A stretch of 64,000 bases of DNA from positions 42,252,651 through 42,316,650 of the forward strand of contig CM018043.1 of NCBI GenBank assembly GCA_008638375.1. Reading direction: 5' to 3'. Made by a program: the position numbers and the translations under genes. This document shows positions 47,765 through 59,477 of this stretch, in pieces. Below the pieces are notes generated by a model. That model was not told the origin of the DNA, did not search any database, and saw only the letters and a list, made by a program, of their open reading frames with translations. The stretch is from Nyssa sinensis (Eukaryota; Streptophyta; Magnoliopsida; Cornales; Nyssaceae). The stretch's first letter is position 1; each line of letters opens with the position of its first letter.

Positions 47765-50125
47765 TTTTGGAGCTGTCTCCTTGAGGGCAATAGCGTGACA
47801 TTCTCGTGAGGTTGGCTGACATCCTCGGACCGAGTGCACGCTCTGATTGTGGACGTACTTCAGACACTGATGAAGGGTCGAAGTGACCGCCCCTATCTGG
47901 TGTAACCAGGGTCTCCCGATGATGACGTTGTATGGAGACTTCATGTTCAACACCATGTATTCAGAGATGGTGGTTTTCTGCCCTTCACCTTCCCCAATAG
48001 TGGTAGGAAGGTCAACTCTCCCCAGGGGGGTGCTGAGGTTGCCATCAAAAGCTGCCATTACGGCAGTGGTGGGCTTGACGCTGTCCTGGTCTATGCCCAT
48101 CCGCTTAAGCGGTTCATAGAATAGAATGTTGACTGAGCTGCCAGTGTCGACTAGGACTCTTCTAGTTTCGAAGTTGGCGATTCTGAGGGTGATAACAAGG
48201 GCATCACTGTGAGGGCAGTGTACCCCTGCTAGATCTTGCTCGGTGAACTGGATCTCTGGCCCTGGCTTGAGCCTCTTTTCGACGTTGGAGACCTGCGAGA
48301 TGTTTGGGGCGGTTCTGGCCTCCCGAGCATATCTTTTTCTTGCCCTGTTGGACATTCCTGTAACAGGGGAGTCAGCATGGAGGACGTAGATAACATGGTT
48401 GTTCTGCCTCTGAGGCTCGTTTCGTCCTTCCCGCTGCTCTTGCCTATGTTCGGGCCTCTGATCTGGCCGCTGCTGAGGCTTGTCTTCTTGGGGGTTCTGC
48501 CTTCCGTCTTGTTTGACGAACTCCCGAAGACGTCCCTTCTTTATGAGCTGTTCTATCTCATATCGGAGGGTCCTGCAGGTGTTAGTAGTATGCCCATGAT
48601 CTTTATGGAAATTGCAATACTTACTTTGGTCCCGCAGGCTGGGATCTCCTTTGATCGGCTCTGGCCACCTCAGGTTCTCCCGATCTCGGATCTGCCGGAG
48701 TACCTGGTTCGGAGTGGTGTTCAAAGGCGTGAAGTTGGTGAACTCCCTTGGTGCGGAGTTGTACACGGCTCTGGGAGCTGTTTTCTTCTCTGGGCTTCTG
48801 ACCCTCTTTTTGTTGGAGTCTTTTCTGTGATCCTCCTTCTTATGGTCCTCCCGCTTCGGATTATCCCTCTGGGTCTGATCCTTGCCCTTCTGGGCTGAGC
48901 GGTTGGCTTCTTCCAGGTTGATGTATTTTTTGGCCCGATCCATCAATGCTGCCATATCGGCCGGGGGGCTCTTTGTCAAGGAATCTCTGAAGCCACCTTG
49001 GGCAAGCCCGGCAGTAAGGGCCGCAACAAGGAATTTCGGGCTGCAATCCGTGATCTCAGTGAGCTCGGTGTTGAAGCGGGCAATGTAGGCCCGGAGGGAT
49101 TCCTCCCTGGTCTGCTTAACATTCAGCAGGAATTCTGGCCCCCTTCTGAGCCTCCTGCTGGTCATAAATCTATCCAAGAACTGTCTACCGAGCTCGTAAA
49201 AGCTGGGAATTGAGTTCGGAGGGAGGTTGTGGAACCACTTCAGAGCTGTTCCCTTCAAGCTGGTGATGAACGTTCGGCACATGAAAGCATCTGAGGCTCC
49301 GTGAAGGGCCATCGTATGCTGATAATGAGATAGGTGATCCCCTGGATCTCCAGATCCGTCGTAGAGAGTGAATTTGGGCACCACGAACTTTCTAGGCCTC
49401 TCTTCGGACATGATGGCGTGGGTGAACGGAGTGGCTAGTCTTCCGAGCAGCCTGGCCAGTTCGTCTTGCTCTGGAGGGTTCTGAGGTCCTCTTAAGCCGT
49501 TTGTCCGGTCCATAGACTCGGCAATCTCCTCTACCCTTCGCGGGTCTCTGAGTCTGACATCTTGTGAACCCTGTCTGACAGCCTCGGCTTCAGGGTAGTA
49601 GGGTGGAGTGCGCCCTTCGGATGGAGGAGGAATCCGAACCGGCGGGACTGGCGCTGCATGATAAGGTTCCTGTGGTGCCGGGGGTGCGCCCGAAACCCTA
49701 GGAGTTGGGGCTCGAGTAGTGCTCCGGTAATGCACGTCGGGGACAAAAGCGGATGTTCCCCAGCCAGGGACTGTTGATGGCTGCGGATCTCGGCCAGCGT
49801 GAGCAACGCCTGAGGGGTGCCCAGGCTGGTTAGCGGGGGCCTGCCCACGAAGTTCTTCATTCCCCGTGGCAACCGGGGGTTGCGTTCCTGCAACGAAGTT
49901 GACCGGCGGGCTAGGAGAAGCCGCCGCTTGGTTCTGCGTGAGCGTTGCCAGCGTTCTAGTAATGGCTAGCAACTGCTCCTGTACCAGTTCATTGTGTCGT
50001 TTTATTGCTTCGATCTCTTGTCGCATAGGGTTGGCCGCTGGTCCCCTTGTGCGCGGAGCAGGCGGCTGACGCTGAGCGTTTTGTGAATTCTGAGTATTCT
50101 GTCGGGGTCGGAGATTTGGTGCCAT
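47762..50125 (-). CDS. gag: Tat Gag-protease polyprotein, 787 aa
   Basis: ATG at 50125 (MAPNLRPRQNTQNSQ) lies 60 bp after the primer-binding site. Residues 1-250 are rich in Q, P and R. A Retrotrans_gag-type capsid domain (PF03732) spans about 255-405 (DGSGDPGDHLSHYQHTM, KGTALKWFHNLPPNSI). A basic, charged linker follows. Near residue 503-517 is a knuckle-like CNFHKDHGHTTNTC in which histidine takes the place of the usual second cysteine. The aspartic protease is at the C-terminus, with DTGS at about residue 660 and IIGRPWLHQIGA near 735. Protease therefore precedes the stop and would be made in Gag amounts. The frame is intact. Confidence 0.95.
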   Translation of the reverse strand: MAPNLRPRQNTQNSQNAQRQPPAPRTRGPAANPMRQEIEAIKRHNELVQEQLLAITRTLATLTQNQAAASPSPPVNFVAGTQPPVATGNEELRGQAPANQPGHPSGVAHAGRDPQPSTVPGWGTSAFVPDVHYRSTTRAPTPRVSGAPPAPQEPYHAAPVPPVRIPPPSEGRTPPYYPEAEAVRQGSQDVRLRDPRRVEEIAESMDRTNGLRGPQNPPEQDELARLLGRLATPFTHAIMSEERPRKFVVPKFTLYDGSGDPGDHLSHYQHTMALHGASDAFMCRTFITSLKGTALKWFHNLPPNSIPSFYELGRQFLDRFMTSRRLRRGPEFLLNVKQTREESLRAYIARFNTELTEITDCSPKFLVAALTAGLAQGGFRDSLTKSPPADMAALMDRAKKYINLEEANRSAQKGKDQTQRDNPKREDHKKEDHRKDSNKKRVRSPEKKTAPRAVYNSAPREFTNFTPLNTTPNQVLRQIRDRENLRWPEPIKGDPSLRDQSKYCNFHKDHGHTTNTCRTLRYEIEQLIKKGRLREFVKQDGRQNPQEDKPQQRPDQRPEHRQEQREGRNEPQRQNNHVIYVLHADSPVTGMSNRARKRYAREARTAPNISQVSNVEKRLKPGPEIQFTEQDLAGVHCPHSDALVITLRIANFETRRVLVDTGSSVNILFYEPLKRMGIDQDSVKPTTAVMAAFDGNLSTPLGRVDLPTTIGEGEGQKTTISEYMVLNMKSPYNVIIGRPWLHQIGAVTSTLHQCLKYVHNQSVHSVRGCQPTSRECHAIALKETAPK

Positions 50126-50184
50126 GGTTTTCCGGTGGGGAAAAAGATGAGTTTACGAATAAAGCACGTAGAGATTAGTCGTTT

Positions 50185-50200
50185 CCCACAGACGGCGCCA
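50185..50200 (-). promoter_or_regulatory. tRNA primer-binding site of Tat copy 2
   Basis: The minus strand reads TGGCGCCGTCTGTGGG three bases after the 5' LTR. Its first nine bases fit the 3' end of plant tRNA-Asp as I know it; the rest fits less well, so the tRNA is not certain. Confidence 0.8.
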
Positions 50201-50203
50201 AAC

Positions 50204-50877
50204 TGATGCTGCACTTTTTGACTCACAACACGTGAGGGCTCCGTGACCTGTAGAACACTCAGAAAGATGATCAGAGGACCACCAGATTGGCTCCGGTGGT
50301 AGCCGCTCCGATGCTTAAGTAAGTAAGGGAATTGAAAGACTGTATTGAAAGTCAAAGAATGAGCATAAGAATCCAAAGCGTACCTCTAGGGTTTAATATA
50401 TAAGCCGTGGTTCTCCTAATTTTGATTAGGTTTTGCCGCCACGAATATCGGGATTTGATCATCAGAGATTTGCAGTTACCTTGTGGAGCATTGAATCGTA
50501 GATGGAGATAACCATAGATAGTAGTTTCCGTGTTGAAGGCTGTTTCCTTATTCCCCGCTTAACGGCTGTTAAGGAAACCATATATGCAGTGTCGAATAAA
50601 TACTGTCCAGAACAGGAGGTCTGGACGATGTACATGAGAATATCCTGAATGCTTCATCTGTACTGTATGACCGAGTTCATCGGTTCTGAATGATATATAA
50701 ATAAGAATGCTCCGAAGGCTTATGGCTGCTCTGTATGATAGATATATATGAGAATACCCCGAAGGCTTATAGCTGTTCTGTATGACCGACATATATGAGC
50801 TCTGTAGGATCGAGATTTGTTAATCTGGTAGGCACACGTGTCTCAAACTGATTGGTGTGTCTGTTTATGGTATATCA
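50204..50877 (-). repeat. 5' LTR of Tat copy 2
   Basis: 674 bp. On the minus strand the probable core promoter is CTTATATATTAAACCCTAG (rc of 50384-50402), about 190 bp from the LTR end; copy 1 has CTATAAATTAAACCCTAAA at the same place. TATA is therefore fused to a telo-box-like AAACCCTA in both. Confidence 0.95.
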
Positions 50878-52639
50878 TATGTGCAAAAATGTTGAATGTG
50901 GAAGTACTTGAAAAGCTCGAAAAGGATGTTGTTGTGATCCTCTGTAAGTTAGAAAATATTTTCCCTCTAGCTTTCTTTGATTTAATGATCCACTTAGTTG
51001 TGCATTTGCCTCATGAGGCAAAAATTGGCAGACCTGTCCAATACCGTTGGATGTATCTAATAGAAATGTACATTTAATTTTATGAATAGTATTATCTATC
51101 CATCCTAACTATTTTAATGTATAACTGATTAATTATCAAAATAGATATTTGCGCACATTGAAGCAATATGTGCGTAACAAAGCACGACTGGAAGGGTCAA
51201 TTGCTGAGGCTTACGTTGATGCTGAATGTCTCACCTTTTGTTCTATGCATCTTGAAGATATTGAGACAAGGTTTAATCGTCAAGAGCAAAATTCTGATAG
51301 ATGTCCAGGGCAACAACGAACTGGCCTTGCGATGTTTAATCAGAATGTGCGACCAATAGGTGCCCGTATATATGAATGGTGTCATCCTCAAGACTTGGAA
51401 AAAGCCCACTATACCTTGCTCAACAACTGCGATAAGTAAGTTTATCGAAATCATTGTAATACTACGTTAGTACACAAATGTAAGTTACATATAACATATC
51501 TCATGTTATGTAGTGAGCATACGATCGAGCTTCAAAGGGAACATGTATCAAGTTCTGATCTAGAGCAAAGACGACAAAATTTGTTTCCAAAATGGTTCGG
51601 AGAACGTGTAAGAATAGATTTCAATTAATTGTAACTATTTTAGTTAATGCATTTGTATTCAATTAATTTTGTACTTGTATTGAATTAATAGATGAAACTA
51701 TTACACCACCAACAATCTCCTAAGGCGTACGATCAATTATATTCCTTGGCATGTGGTCCTGATCAAAGGATATCGCGCTACACTGTTTTAATTGTTGATG
51801 ATGTTCGATTTCACACGAGGGAACGCGAGGTTAGTTGGTGAACACAAAATAGCGGGGTCCTTGTTTAGGGAGATGGTGACGTAGGACAACTTGTAGAGTA
51901 CTACGATGTTTTACAAGACATCATATAGTTACATTATTGCTACGGTCATTCTGTGTATATTTTTAAATGTGATTGGTGGGATGTAAGTAATAAGAAGATT
52001 GAAATGTAGATCGATAAGCACTTCATAAGTGTTAATACGTCACGTATGACATTTAAAGATGATCCGTATGTTTTGGCATCTCAAGCAAAACAAGTTTTCT
52101 ATTTGAAGGACACCAAAATCAAATGTGATTGGCATGTTGTCCAAAAAATAAAATCTAGAAATGTTTATGATATACTAGAAGTTGGCGAGGGAGATGAAGA
52201 CTTGGAGAGGATTGAGGAGGCACTACAAGAAGAGTCTCAAACTGCCCACGATGGTGTTGTCCGACATGATCATAAAGATATTACTTCGTATCCGTTGAAT
52301 AGAACTGATGTAGAACCAGATCATGTCGTAGCTTCCGACGTCACCAATACCACACAATTAGATCCGAGGGATGCAACTTTCATTAATGATGATAATGACG
52401 AGGAAAATGATTTTGATGATGATACATTGTTAGAGTATTGTACCGAGAATGAAAAAATTTCAAGAACAGATGATGATACAGACTCAGATGAATAATTGTA
52501 ATAGGTGTTACATGTGTTAGGATCAAGTGTAATGGATTTTCAATTTTATGATGTAATGGGTATTTATTTTTACTTCGATAAGGATTTTAATTTTTATGAT
52601 TAAATAGAAACAATTTTATTTTTAAACTTTCTTTGTAGA

Positions 52640-55600
52640 TATGGTTGGACCAGTTCACGCAGACGCACAGTGACGACGGACCCATCGACCCCTTCCTCTT
52701 CATCTGCAGGGTCGACTGATCCTGTCGTCGATGGTATGCATAGTTCCCTTTTTTATTAACGATTATATAAATATGGTACTAACTGTTTCGATTTAATTTT
52801 TTCGATTTAACTGTTTACAGGCTCAAATGCAGGTAGCAAGGGGTGCGCGACTTTGGATTGAACAACCTTCAGGGCTTGCTAAAGCCCATTGGTGGGTGGG
52901 CACAGTAGTTCACCACTGAGGTCGGCATCATTTGCCGACTACGCACCCCACTCCATATTAGTGACTGGAGTAGCGTCACTGACGAAGAGCGACGGGATAT
53001 TCATACACATATCCTAGTATGTCTGTTATTATTGTATTCAAGTAAATTCATTGCAATCTAATGCCTTGCGGTGTTTTGACAATGACATGCTTTACAAGAG
53101 AAGTTTGACATCAATCTCCACGAGCCTCATGTCAGCAAGGTAGTGGATCGTTACTTGGGAACCCGTTTTAGGGACTATCGACACAGGCTCCACATGCATT
53201 ACGAGGCGGAGGTGGCAGCCAGGTAGAGAGCCTCACGACAGACCCTACAAGGGGGGTGACAGTGGAGGATTGGATGTTACTATGCGACCGGTTTGCTAGT
53301 AATGCATTCCAGGTAAAAATTGTCAAAATTACTTTTGTTGTATGATAAATAATTGTCATTTATACTAACCTTCTTTGTTTTAGCCAAGTGTAGGAACTTA
53401 GTAAGAAAAATAACAAGAGCAGAAGCAAGCAAAAGGTGACTCACTGTGGTGGATCACATTCTTTTGTTAGGTATAGGCATGAGATAGGCCAATTAATAAA
53501 TAATTTCTTATTGTATAATGTATTCATGAAATCAATCTTCACAAGCTACTATTTATTTGCTGCAGCGAGACCAGGAGAACAGTGCACCACCCCAGCCCCA
53601 TTGAGTTGTGGCATAGGATGCACTACAATCCCGAAAAGGGTTGGACTGGGCCTGAAGCTCAGCGGCTTTATATAAGTTGGAAAAGACTTATATACTACTA
53701 TTACTAATTTGATATTAATCTAAAATGTAAAAAAGTAGTAACATATATTTATGTTTTTATAGGAGGAGATGGTCGAGATGCATGTTCAACCGACCCTTGA
53801 GGGTGAGCAGCCACCGACCGATGACCACATATGGGAGACTATTCTAGGTAAGAGGCGCGGATATGTGCGTGGCTTAGGGACTGGGATGGAGTCAACGACA
53901 TCTTCCTCTACCGTCGAGAGCGATGCTAGGTTTTGTAATGACATGGAAATTTTTTTTTATTATCTATTATTAATTGTTTTTATTATTATCATTATTATTG
54001 TTAAATTTTTGATGCATGTGTTATATATATGCATGGTGTATGTATGGTATGTATGTATTTATGTGTAGAGTAATATATGTGCATGTATATGTATATATAT
54101 ATATATATATGTGTATAGAACAGTGCATGTGTGCACTGTGTGTGGGTGCAACCGAACGGGAGTGTGTGTGTTGTGACTGAGTGTGTGTGTGAGGTGTCGG
54201 CTGTGTGTGTGTGTCTAGTGTGTGTGTGTGATGATGATATATATATATATGTAGGGTGTATAGGGCAGCTTTGCATTAAATACAAAGCTGCATGGTGAAA
54301 GAGAGCAGGGTGGCTGTACAGAGGGGGAGAAGTCAAGAAAAGGGGCTGTGAGAGAGAGACGTGTGACAGTGGGTGTGGTAGGCTATATTGTTGGTCTCAG
54401 TTGGGAGAAGAGAAGGAAAGAAAGCAGAGAGTGAGAGAGAGAAAGGGAGTTCTGGAAGGGAGTTTTTGGAGCTTGATACAAGCTTGGAACCAGAAGGTGA
54501 AAGAGGGCACGACTAGAGAGAGAAACCAACAGAAAAACCATAAGTGACCATTCTATTTTGATTTTTTTTTAAAAGCATGATAATTAGTTTAATGTATATG
54601 ATCTTAGAGAGCATGTTGTAGGGTTTATTTTGCAAAAAGAATGGAAGAAAATAGTTAAGAAACGAGATAGAAAACTCTAGTTGCAGGTCACGGCCATGGG
54701 AGTTGGGTCTTGTCATTTTATGTGAAAAACTTAGTTTAAATGATAGGGAATGAACCCTAGGAGGTGCAGAAACCATTTGGGATTGAAATGGGGGTTAAAC
54801 CGTGACCGAGGAGTCACGAAAATGAAAGAATAGGGTCAGCCGGAGTTTTGACCGAGGGGTTGACCCTCTATTTCGTGAAAATCTAATGGGTTGAATCCAA
54901 AACCGATCCTAGATATGGAATCCTTGGGAGAAAACGGAGAGAATCACATTTTGAAACATTGAAAATCTCAGTCGGAGACCAGTCGCCGGCGCCGGAACCC
55001 TACCGGAGACTCACCGGGAAATCGGGGAAGAAGGGGCACTGTGCGGGTCGGGTTTCGGGTCCGGGTCGGGTCCGATTCGGGCGGGACAGAACCGCCCCTG
55101 CCACATGTCGCTCCCATGTTTTAAATTAAAAGGGATTGGGGGGCTGTTTGGCTACGAAGTTAAGAAATTAAAAATTTAAATTGAAACTAGGAACAGGGAT
55201 ATCCTATCCCTGTTCTGGTATGATCCCTGTTTGGTTATCCGAATATGGGATAAGGGTTTTCAAAATTACAGGATTGCCCCTAAACTTTTAGAAATTGAAC
55301 TTGACCCCAGAACTTTAGGAAATCTGATTTTGACCCACAGAACTTTGATTAATTATGTTTGACCCCTCATGAATAAAATATTAATTAAATTAATTAATTA
55401 ATTAGTTAATTAAATTAATTTAATTAATTATTCTAAAATAATCCGGAGTCCAAATGGGACAAGTCATTAGTGTATTTTGACTATCTCGACCATTCTGAGA
55501 CCAATGGTGAGGTCCGTTTTACTGAGACGGGGTCCCAAAAAATAAAAGACCCGTAGTAACCTTTAAAATTACCAAAATACCCCTGAATTGAAGTACGGTC

Positions 55601-57063
55601 AAACAAACTCCGAATTAAGTAAACAAATAGTGAAACTTTATTATCTCGAGCATTCCAGACTCAACCTGTGGAGTCCAATTTGTGAAAAGAGGTCACGAAA
55701 TGTGAGGACCCGTGAAAAGTACAAAATGACTGTTTTGCCCTTTTGAACCCAGATGTTCGAATTGAGTTCTACGAAAACCTAAACTTATTTTCCCCGACGT
55801 CCTAGACTCAATGGTAGAGTTTAATTTAGCAGAATAGAAACCTATGAATTAAAGACATAAAATTTGATGAATAGCATAAATTCAAATGACAATAGACTGA
55901 GTTGAAATTTATGCTTTTAGGGACACTGACAGGACAGGAGAGGGCGATCTGACCTCTTGCATTTTCATTGACCGGTTCAGTTACATATCGTGCATGATCT
56001 TCTAGGGTTGAGACTAACCCGACAGGTATGGTGTTTTGCTAATGTTAGAAATGAAGTTAAGTTAGGAATGTTCTGTGAATGACTGGCATGACTAATGTGT
56101 TTATGTGGAATGTGTTTACTTGATGATTTGGAGTTGGTTGTTCACATGCTTACATGTTACTTGTACTTTATGAAAGTTTAGTGAATGATGATCGTGAATC
56201 ATGACATGTGTTTAAGTTGATTATATGAGATATGCTTGCATGTGGAATCAGTTGGTGATTTATGTATTTATTGTCTCGAGCATGCTATATTGTGGAAACC
56301 ATGTTTCATTGAGGTAGCATTGGCATATTGGCATATGATGAATCCTTTGAGAACATGGCGTGGGTTGAGCACGTGGTGCTATGCATTATGAGGGTGTAAA
56401 TCCTGTGGTGAAAAACCCAAAATTGGCCATTGCATTGGTACTCCGTGCCATCGGGGAGTACCCGTAAACGAGACATGGGTGTGGCATAGAGTTGTGCATG
56501 GGTGTGTCACGCATACCATTCATATATTACTGCGATGCTTTGAATGTCATTTAGATATAAATGTACACTTTGCACATGCCACACCTTAGATTTATTTCTT
56601 GCATTAGCATTTCATCATACCAGCAGTTGAGCTGACCCATTCGTGGGCAACATTTTTCAGATGAGGATACTCCAGCCACTTGAGACTCTGTGATACCCTG
56701 ATAGGGTGAAGCACGTGGTATATTTTTGGTCCATGGGACTTATATTTTGTAATGTAAGGGCTGAAGCCCGAATGACCTATGAACAATGCAGTTATGAGAT
56801 GTACTTCATATTATTTTATGTATTGATGAGAACGGACGCTTGTTTAGTGGATTTATTTACATTGTCTTTTTATTTATTTTATTTTCTGTCTCGTCAATCG
56901 CGCCTTGGGTTTGTAGAAATTCGGGGCGTGACAGGTTTCACGTAGCCACCCAGAGAGCTGAGGCAGCTGAGAGACTGAATGCAGAGATGAAGGCTGAGAT
57001 GACAGAGCTCAAGGAGTGCACCACTCAGCTAGAGTCTATTGTGCAGACGATCCTCAACCAGTA
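52640..57063 (+). pseudogene. Second CACTA protein (Ptta/En/Spm type, PF03004-like), split by a solo LTR
   Basis: Exon fragments in several frames: RTPLHISDWSSVTDEERRDI near 52937-53010, EKFDINLHEPHVSKVVDRYL near 53101-53160, DWMLLCDRFASNAFQ near 53267-53311, KKNNKSRSKQKVTHCGGSHS near 53403-53465, LWHRMHYNPEKGWTGPEA near 53607-53660, EMVEMHVQPTLEGEQPPTDD from 53766, then the solo LTR at 53934. The last exon resumes after it with AERLNAEMKAEMTELKECTT, a coiled coil, and stops at 57063. In En/Spm elements the second gene encodes a DNA-binding protein acting with the transposase. Frame breaks and the LTR make this copy dead. Confidence 0.85.
53934..56933 (+). mobile_element. Solo LTR, 3000 bp, target duplication GGTTT
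   Basis: Begins TGTAATGACATGGAAA and ends GAAATTCGGGGCGTGACA, flanked by GGTTT at 53929-53933 and 56934-56938. It has a (TG)n tract near 54125-54230, a near-perfect palindrome at about 54262-54290, GGGTCGGG blocks near 55040-55090, serial CAATGGTGAGGTCC modules near 55495-55810, and a 3' half shared with the LTR at 26585-30058. No coding domain. It interrupts the second CACTA gene in an exon. Confidence 0.94.
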
Positions 57064-57154
57064 GGGAGGGTCTATTCAGCCTTGGTAAGTTTTTAAAATA
57101 ATTTACTTTGGTACATTTATTATTTATAGAAAATTTTACGTAAAAAGGAAAAAG

Positions 57155-59000
57155 GATTTTGGCCTAACGACCTACAAACCGCAAGACACTTCACATATGA
57201 AAATAGACTTGCACGAACTTATTTAATTTAATAGGGATGTAAGTTTCAGCTCCAAAAAGGGCCATTTTGGGATTTTGACGGACCAAAATGACAGATATGG
57301 GCCTGCCAACCCCGAAACCCCATCACACACCTTACAAATGACAAAATAGACTTGCAAAAACCTACGACACTCGGTTCAGATGTTCGGTTTGAAACTTATG
57401 CAAGTTTTATCTCCAAAAAGGCCCATTTTGGGGTTTTGACCGACCAAAAAATTGGATATGGGCCTACCGACCCTGAAACCCCATCACACACCTCACAAAT
57501 GACAAAATAGACTTGCACGAACTTACGGCACTCGGTTCGGATGCCCTGGTTTGAAACTTATGCAAGTTTCAGCTCCGAAAGGCCCATTTTGGGGTTTTGA
57601 CCTACCAAAACACCGGATATCGGCCTACCAACCCCAAAACCCCATCACACACCTCACAAATGAAAAAATAGACTTGGACTAACTTACGACACTCGGTTCG
57701 GATGCCTGCTTTGAAACTTTTGTAAGTTTTTGCTTTAAAAAGGCCCGTTTGGACGGACCAAAATGCTAGATATGGGCCTACTGACACTGAAACCCCATCA
57801 CACATCTCACAAATGATAAAATAGACTTACACTGAACTTACGGCACTCAGTTTGGATGCCCGGTTTGAAACTTTTGCAAGTTTTTGCTCCTAGAAAGGCC
57901 CATTTTCGGTGTTTTGACCGACCAAAATGCTGAATTTGTTCCTACTAACCCCGAAACCCCATCACACACCTCAAAAATGACCAAATAGACTTGCACAAAC
58001 TTACGGACACTCGGTTCGGATGCCCGCTTTAAAACTTTTGTAAGTTTTTGCTCCAAAAAGGCCCGTTTTGGAGTTTTGACAGACCAAAATACCGGATATG
58101 GGCCTAATGACATCGAAACCCCATCACACACCTCAAAAATGATAACATAGACTTGTACAAACTTACGACACTTGCTTCGGATGGCCGGTTTGACACTTTT
58201 GCAAGTTTTTGCTCCAAAAAGGCCCGTTTTGGAGTTTTGAGGGACCAAAATGCCGGATATGTTCCTACTGACCCTAAAAACCCATGACACACCTCAAAAA
58301 TGATAAAATAGACTTGCACAAACTTACGGCACTCAGTTTGGATGCTCAGTTTTAAACTTTTGCAAGTTTTAGCTCTAAAAAGGCCCATTTTGGGGTTTTG
58401 ATGGACCAAAATGCCGGATATCGGTCTACCAACCTCGAAACCCCATCAAACACCTCAAAAATGATAAAATAGACTTGCACAAACTTACGACACTCGGTTT
58501 GGATCCCCAGTTTGAAACTTTTGTAAGTTTTTGCTCTAAAAAGGCCTCGTTTTGGAGTTTTGACCTACCAAAATATGGGATATGTTCCTAACGACCCTGA
58601 AAACCCCATCACACACCTCACAAATAACCAAATAGACTTGCATGAACTTACAACACTCGGTTTGGACGCCCTAGTTTGAAACTTTTACATGTTTTTGCTC
58701 CAAAAAGGCCCGTTTTGGAGTTTTGATCAGACCAAAATGCCTGGATATGGGCCTACTGACCCCGAAACCCCATCACACACCTCAAAAATGATAAAATAGA
58801 CTTGTACGAACTTATGGCACTCGATTTGAAACTTTTGCAAGTTTTTGCTCCAAAAAGGCCCGTTTTGTAGTTTTGACGGACCAAAATGCCGGATATGGGC
58901 CTACTAACCCAGAAACCCCATCACACACCTCACAAATGATAAAATATACTTGCACAAACTTACGACACTCAGTTCGAATCACTGGTTTCAAACTTATGCT
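57155..59000 (+). repeat. 161-bp satellite array inside the CACTA element
   Basis: Eleven copies plus a partial one. AAACCCCATCACACACC recurs at about 57315, 57476, 57637, 57790, 57954, 58116, 58277, 58438, 58600, 58764 and 58914, giving spacings of 150-164 bp, mostly 161. Each unit also has ATAGACTTGCACAAACTTAC, CACTCGGTTCGGATGCC and CCAAAAAGGCCCGTTTTGG. The last of these is itself partly palindromic. The array lies between the last exon and the 3' terminal region. Confidence 0.95.
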
Positions 59001-59477
59001 GCTTTATGCCATTATTACTATTTATGTATCTAAAAAAAAAAAATATTGACATTCTATGTTAATATATATATATATATATATATATTTAATAAGGGTTCTA
59101 ATATATATCATTTGATCTTTATTTTAGATTGATCAAGATTATTGCGTCGCTGTCTTTCTATTCTGCATCGGGACATGCAGTTTCTCATTTGTTTTTTTTC
59201 TTTTCATTAACAATTGTAATTACATTTTGTGAGACTATTTTTTATTTTTGTGTTTATTCATAAATTTTACTTTTACAATTATAACTAATAAGTATAATAT
59301 ATATATATGTATATAAATGCATTTTTCTTTTAATATATTTATTTTAGAATGCTTGCATTTTATTATATATCAGGATGGTTGATACAGGTTTTAATAGGAA
59401 TAAAGCATAAAAAAAAAAAAACACAAATAATGCAAGTCTATTCATGCCCAAAAAAAAAAAAAAAAAAAATTGACCTT
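59001..59477 (+). other. AT-rich CACTA spacer
   Basis: Contains (TA)n at 59063-59084 and near 59298, and poly-A at 59410-59470. No gene. Confidence 0.6.

Larger units (their letters stand above)
38833..50877 (-). mobile_element. Full-length Tat-clade Ty3/gypsy retrotransposon, copy 2 (12045 bp)
   Basis: Two 674-bp LTRs (38833-39506, 50204-50877) differ at two positions, and TATGT flanks the element at 38828-38832 and 50878-50882. Order on the minus strand: 5' LTR, primer-binding site, Gag-protease ORF, UAG, RT-RNaseH-RNaseH-integrase ORF, hairpin minisatellite, two antisense genes, polypurine tract, 3' LTR. The second, archaeal-like RNase H and the antisense ORF mark the Tat clade. It was inserted in an exon of the CACTA transposase. 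Open reading frames for all replication proteins and near-identical LTRs suggest recent activity. Confidence 0.97.
36775..52496 (+). pseudogene. tnp2: TNP2-type CACTA transposase, split by Tat copy 2 and carrying stops
   Basis: The ATG at 36775 opens MDKSWMDLRGRHLPGYVKG, the transposase-associated domain (PF13963), with CPCRRCNN and its zinc-ligand cysteines. The TNP2 domain (PF02992) follows: WREARQSLYPGC, LGLASDGFNPFGDMS, PGPKSPGNEIDVYLRPL, ACPVCN, HNLDVMHIEKNICDNVL. Reading stays in one frame from 36775 to 38832 but meets stops at 36985, 38038, 38137, 38347, 38515, 38584 and 38608. The frame resumes exactly across the Tat insertion (CFFRELC to CAKMLNVE, the DUF4218 domain), then an intron at about 51069-51144, the rest of DUF4218 to about 51440, and a DUF4216-like part near 51880-52200 (CDWWDVS, DPYVLASQAKQVFYL) with an acidic tail ending at 52496. 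DUF4216 also has in-frame stops. Not functional. Confidence 0.93.

Noticed and set aside
48236..48898. 220-codon plus-strand ORF
   Set aside because: Lies opposite to gag, follows the gag codon pattern and has no start context or known motif; a shadow of the real coding strand.
57602..58409. ORFs of 67-147 codons with repeating YPAFWS/KTGLFGAK blocks
   Set aside because: Translation of the 161-bp satellite; stops and shifts differ by unit with no sign of selection.
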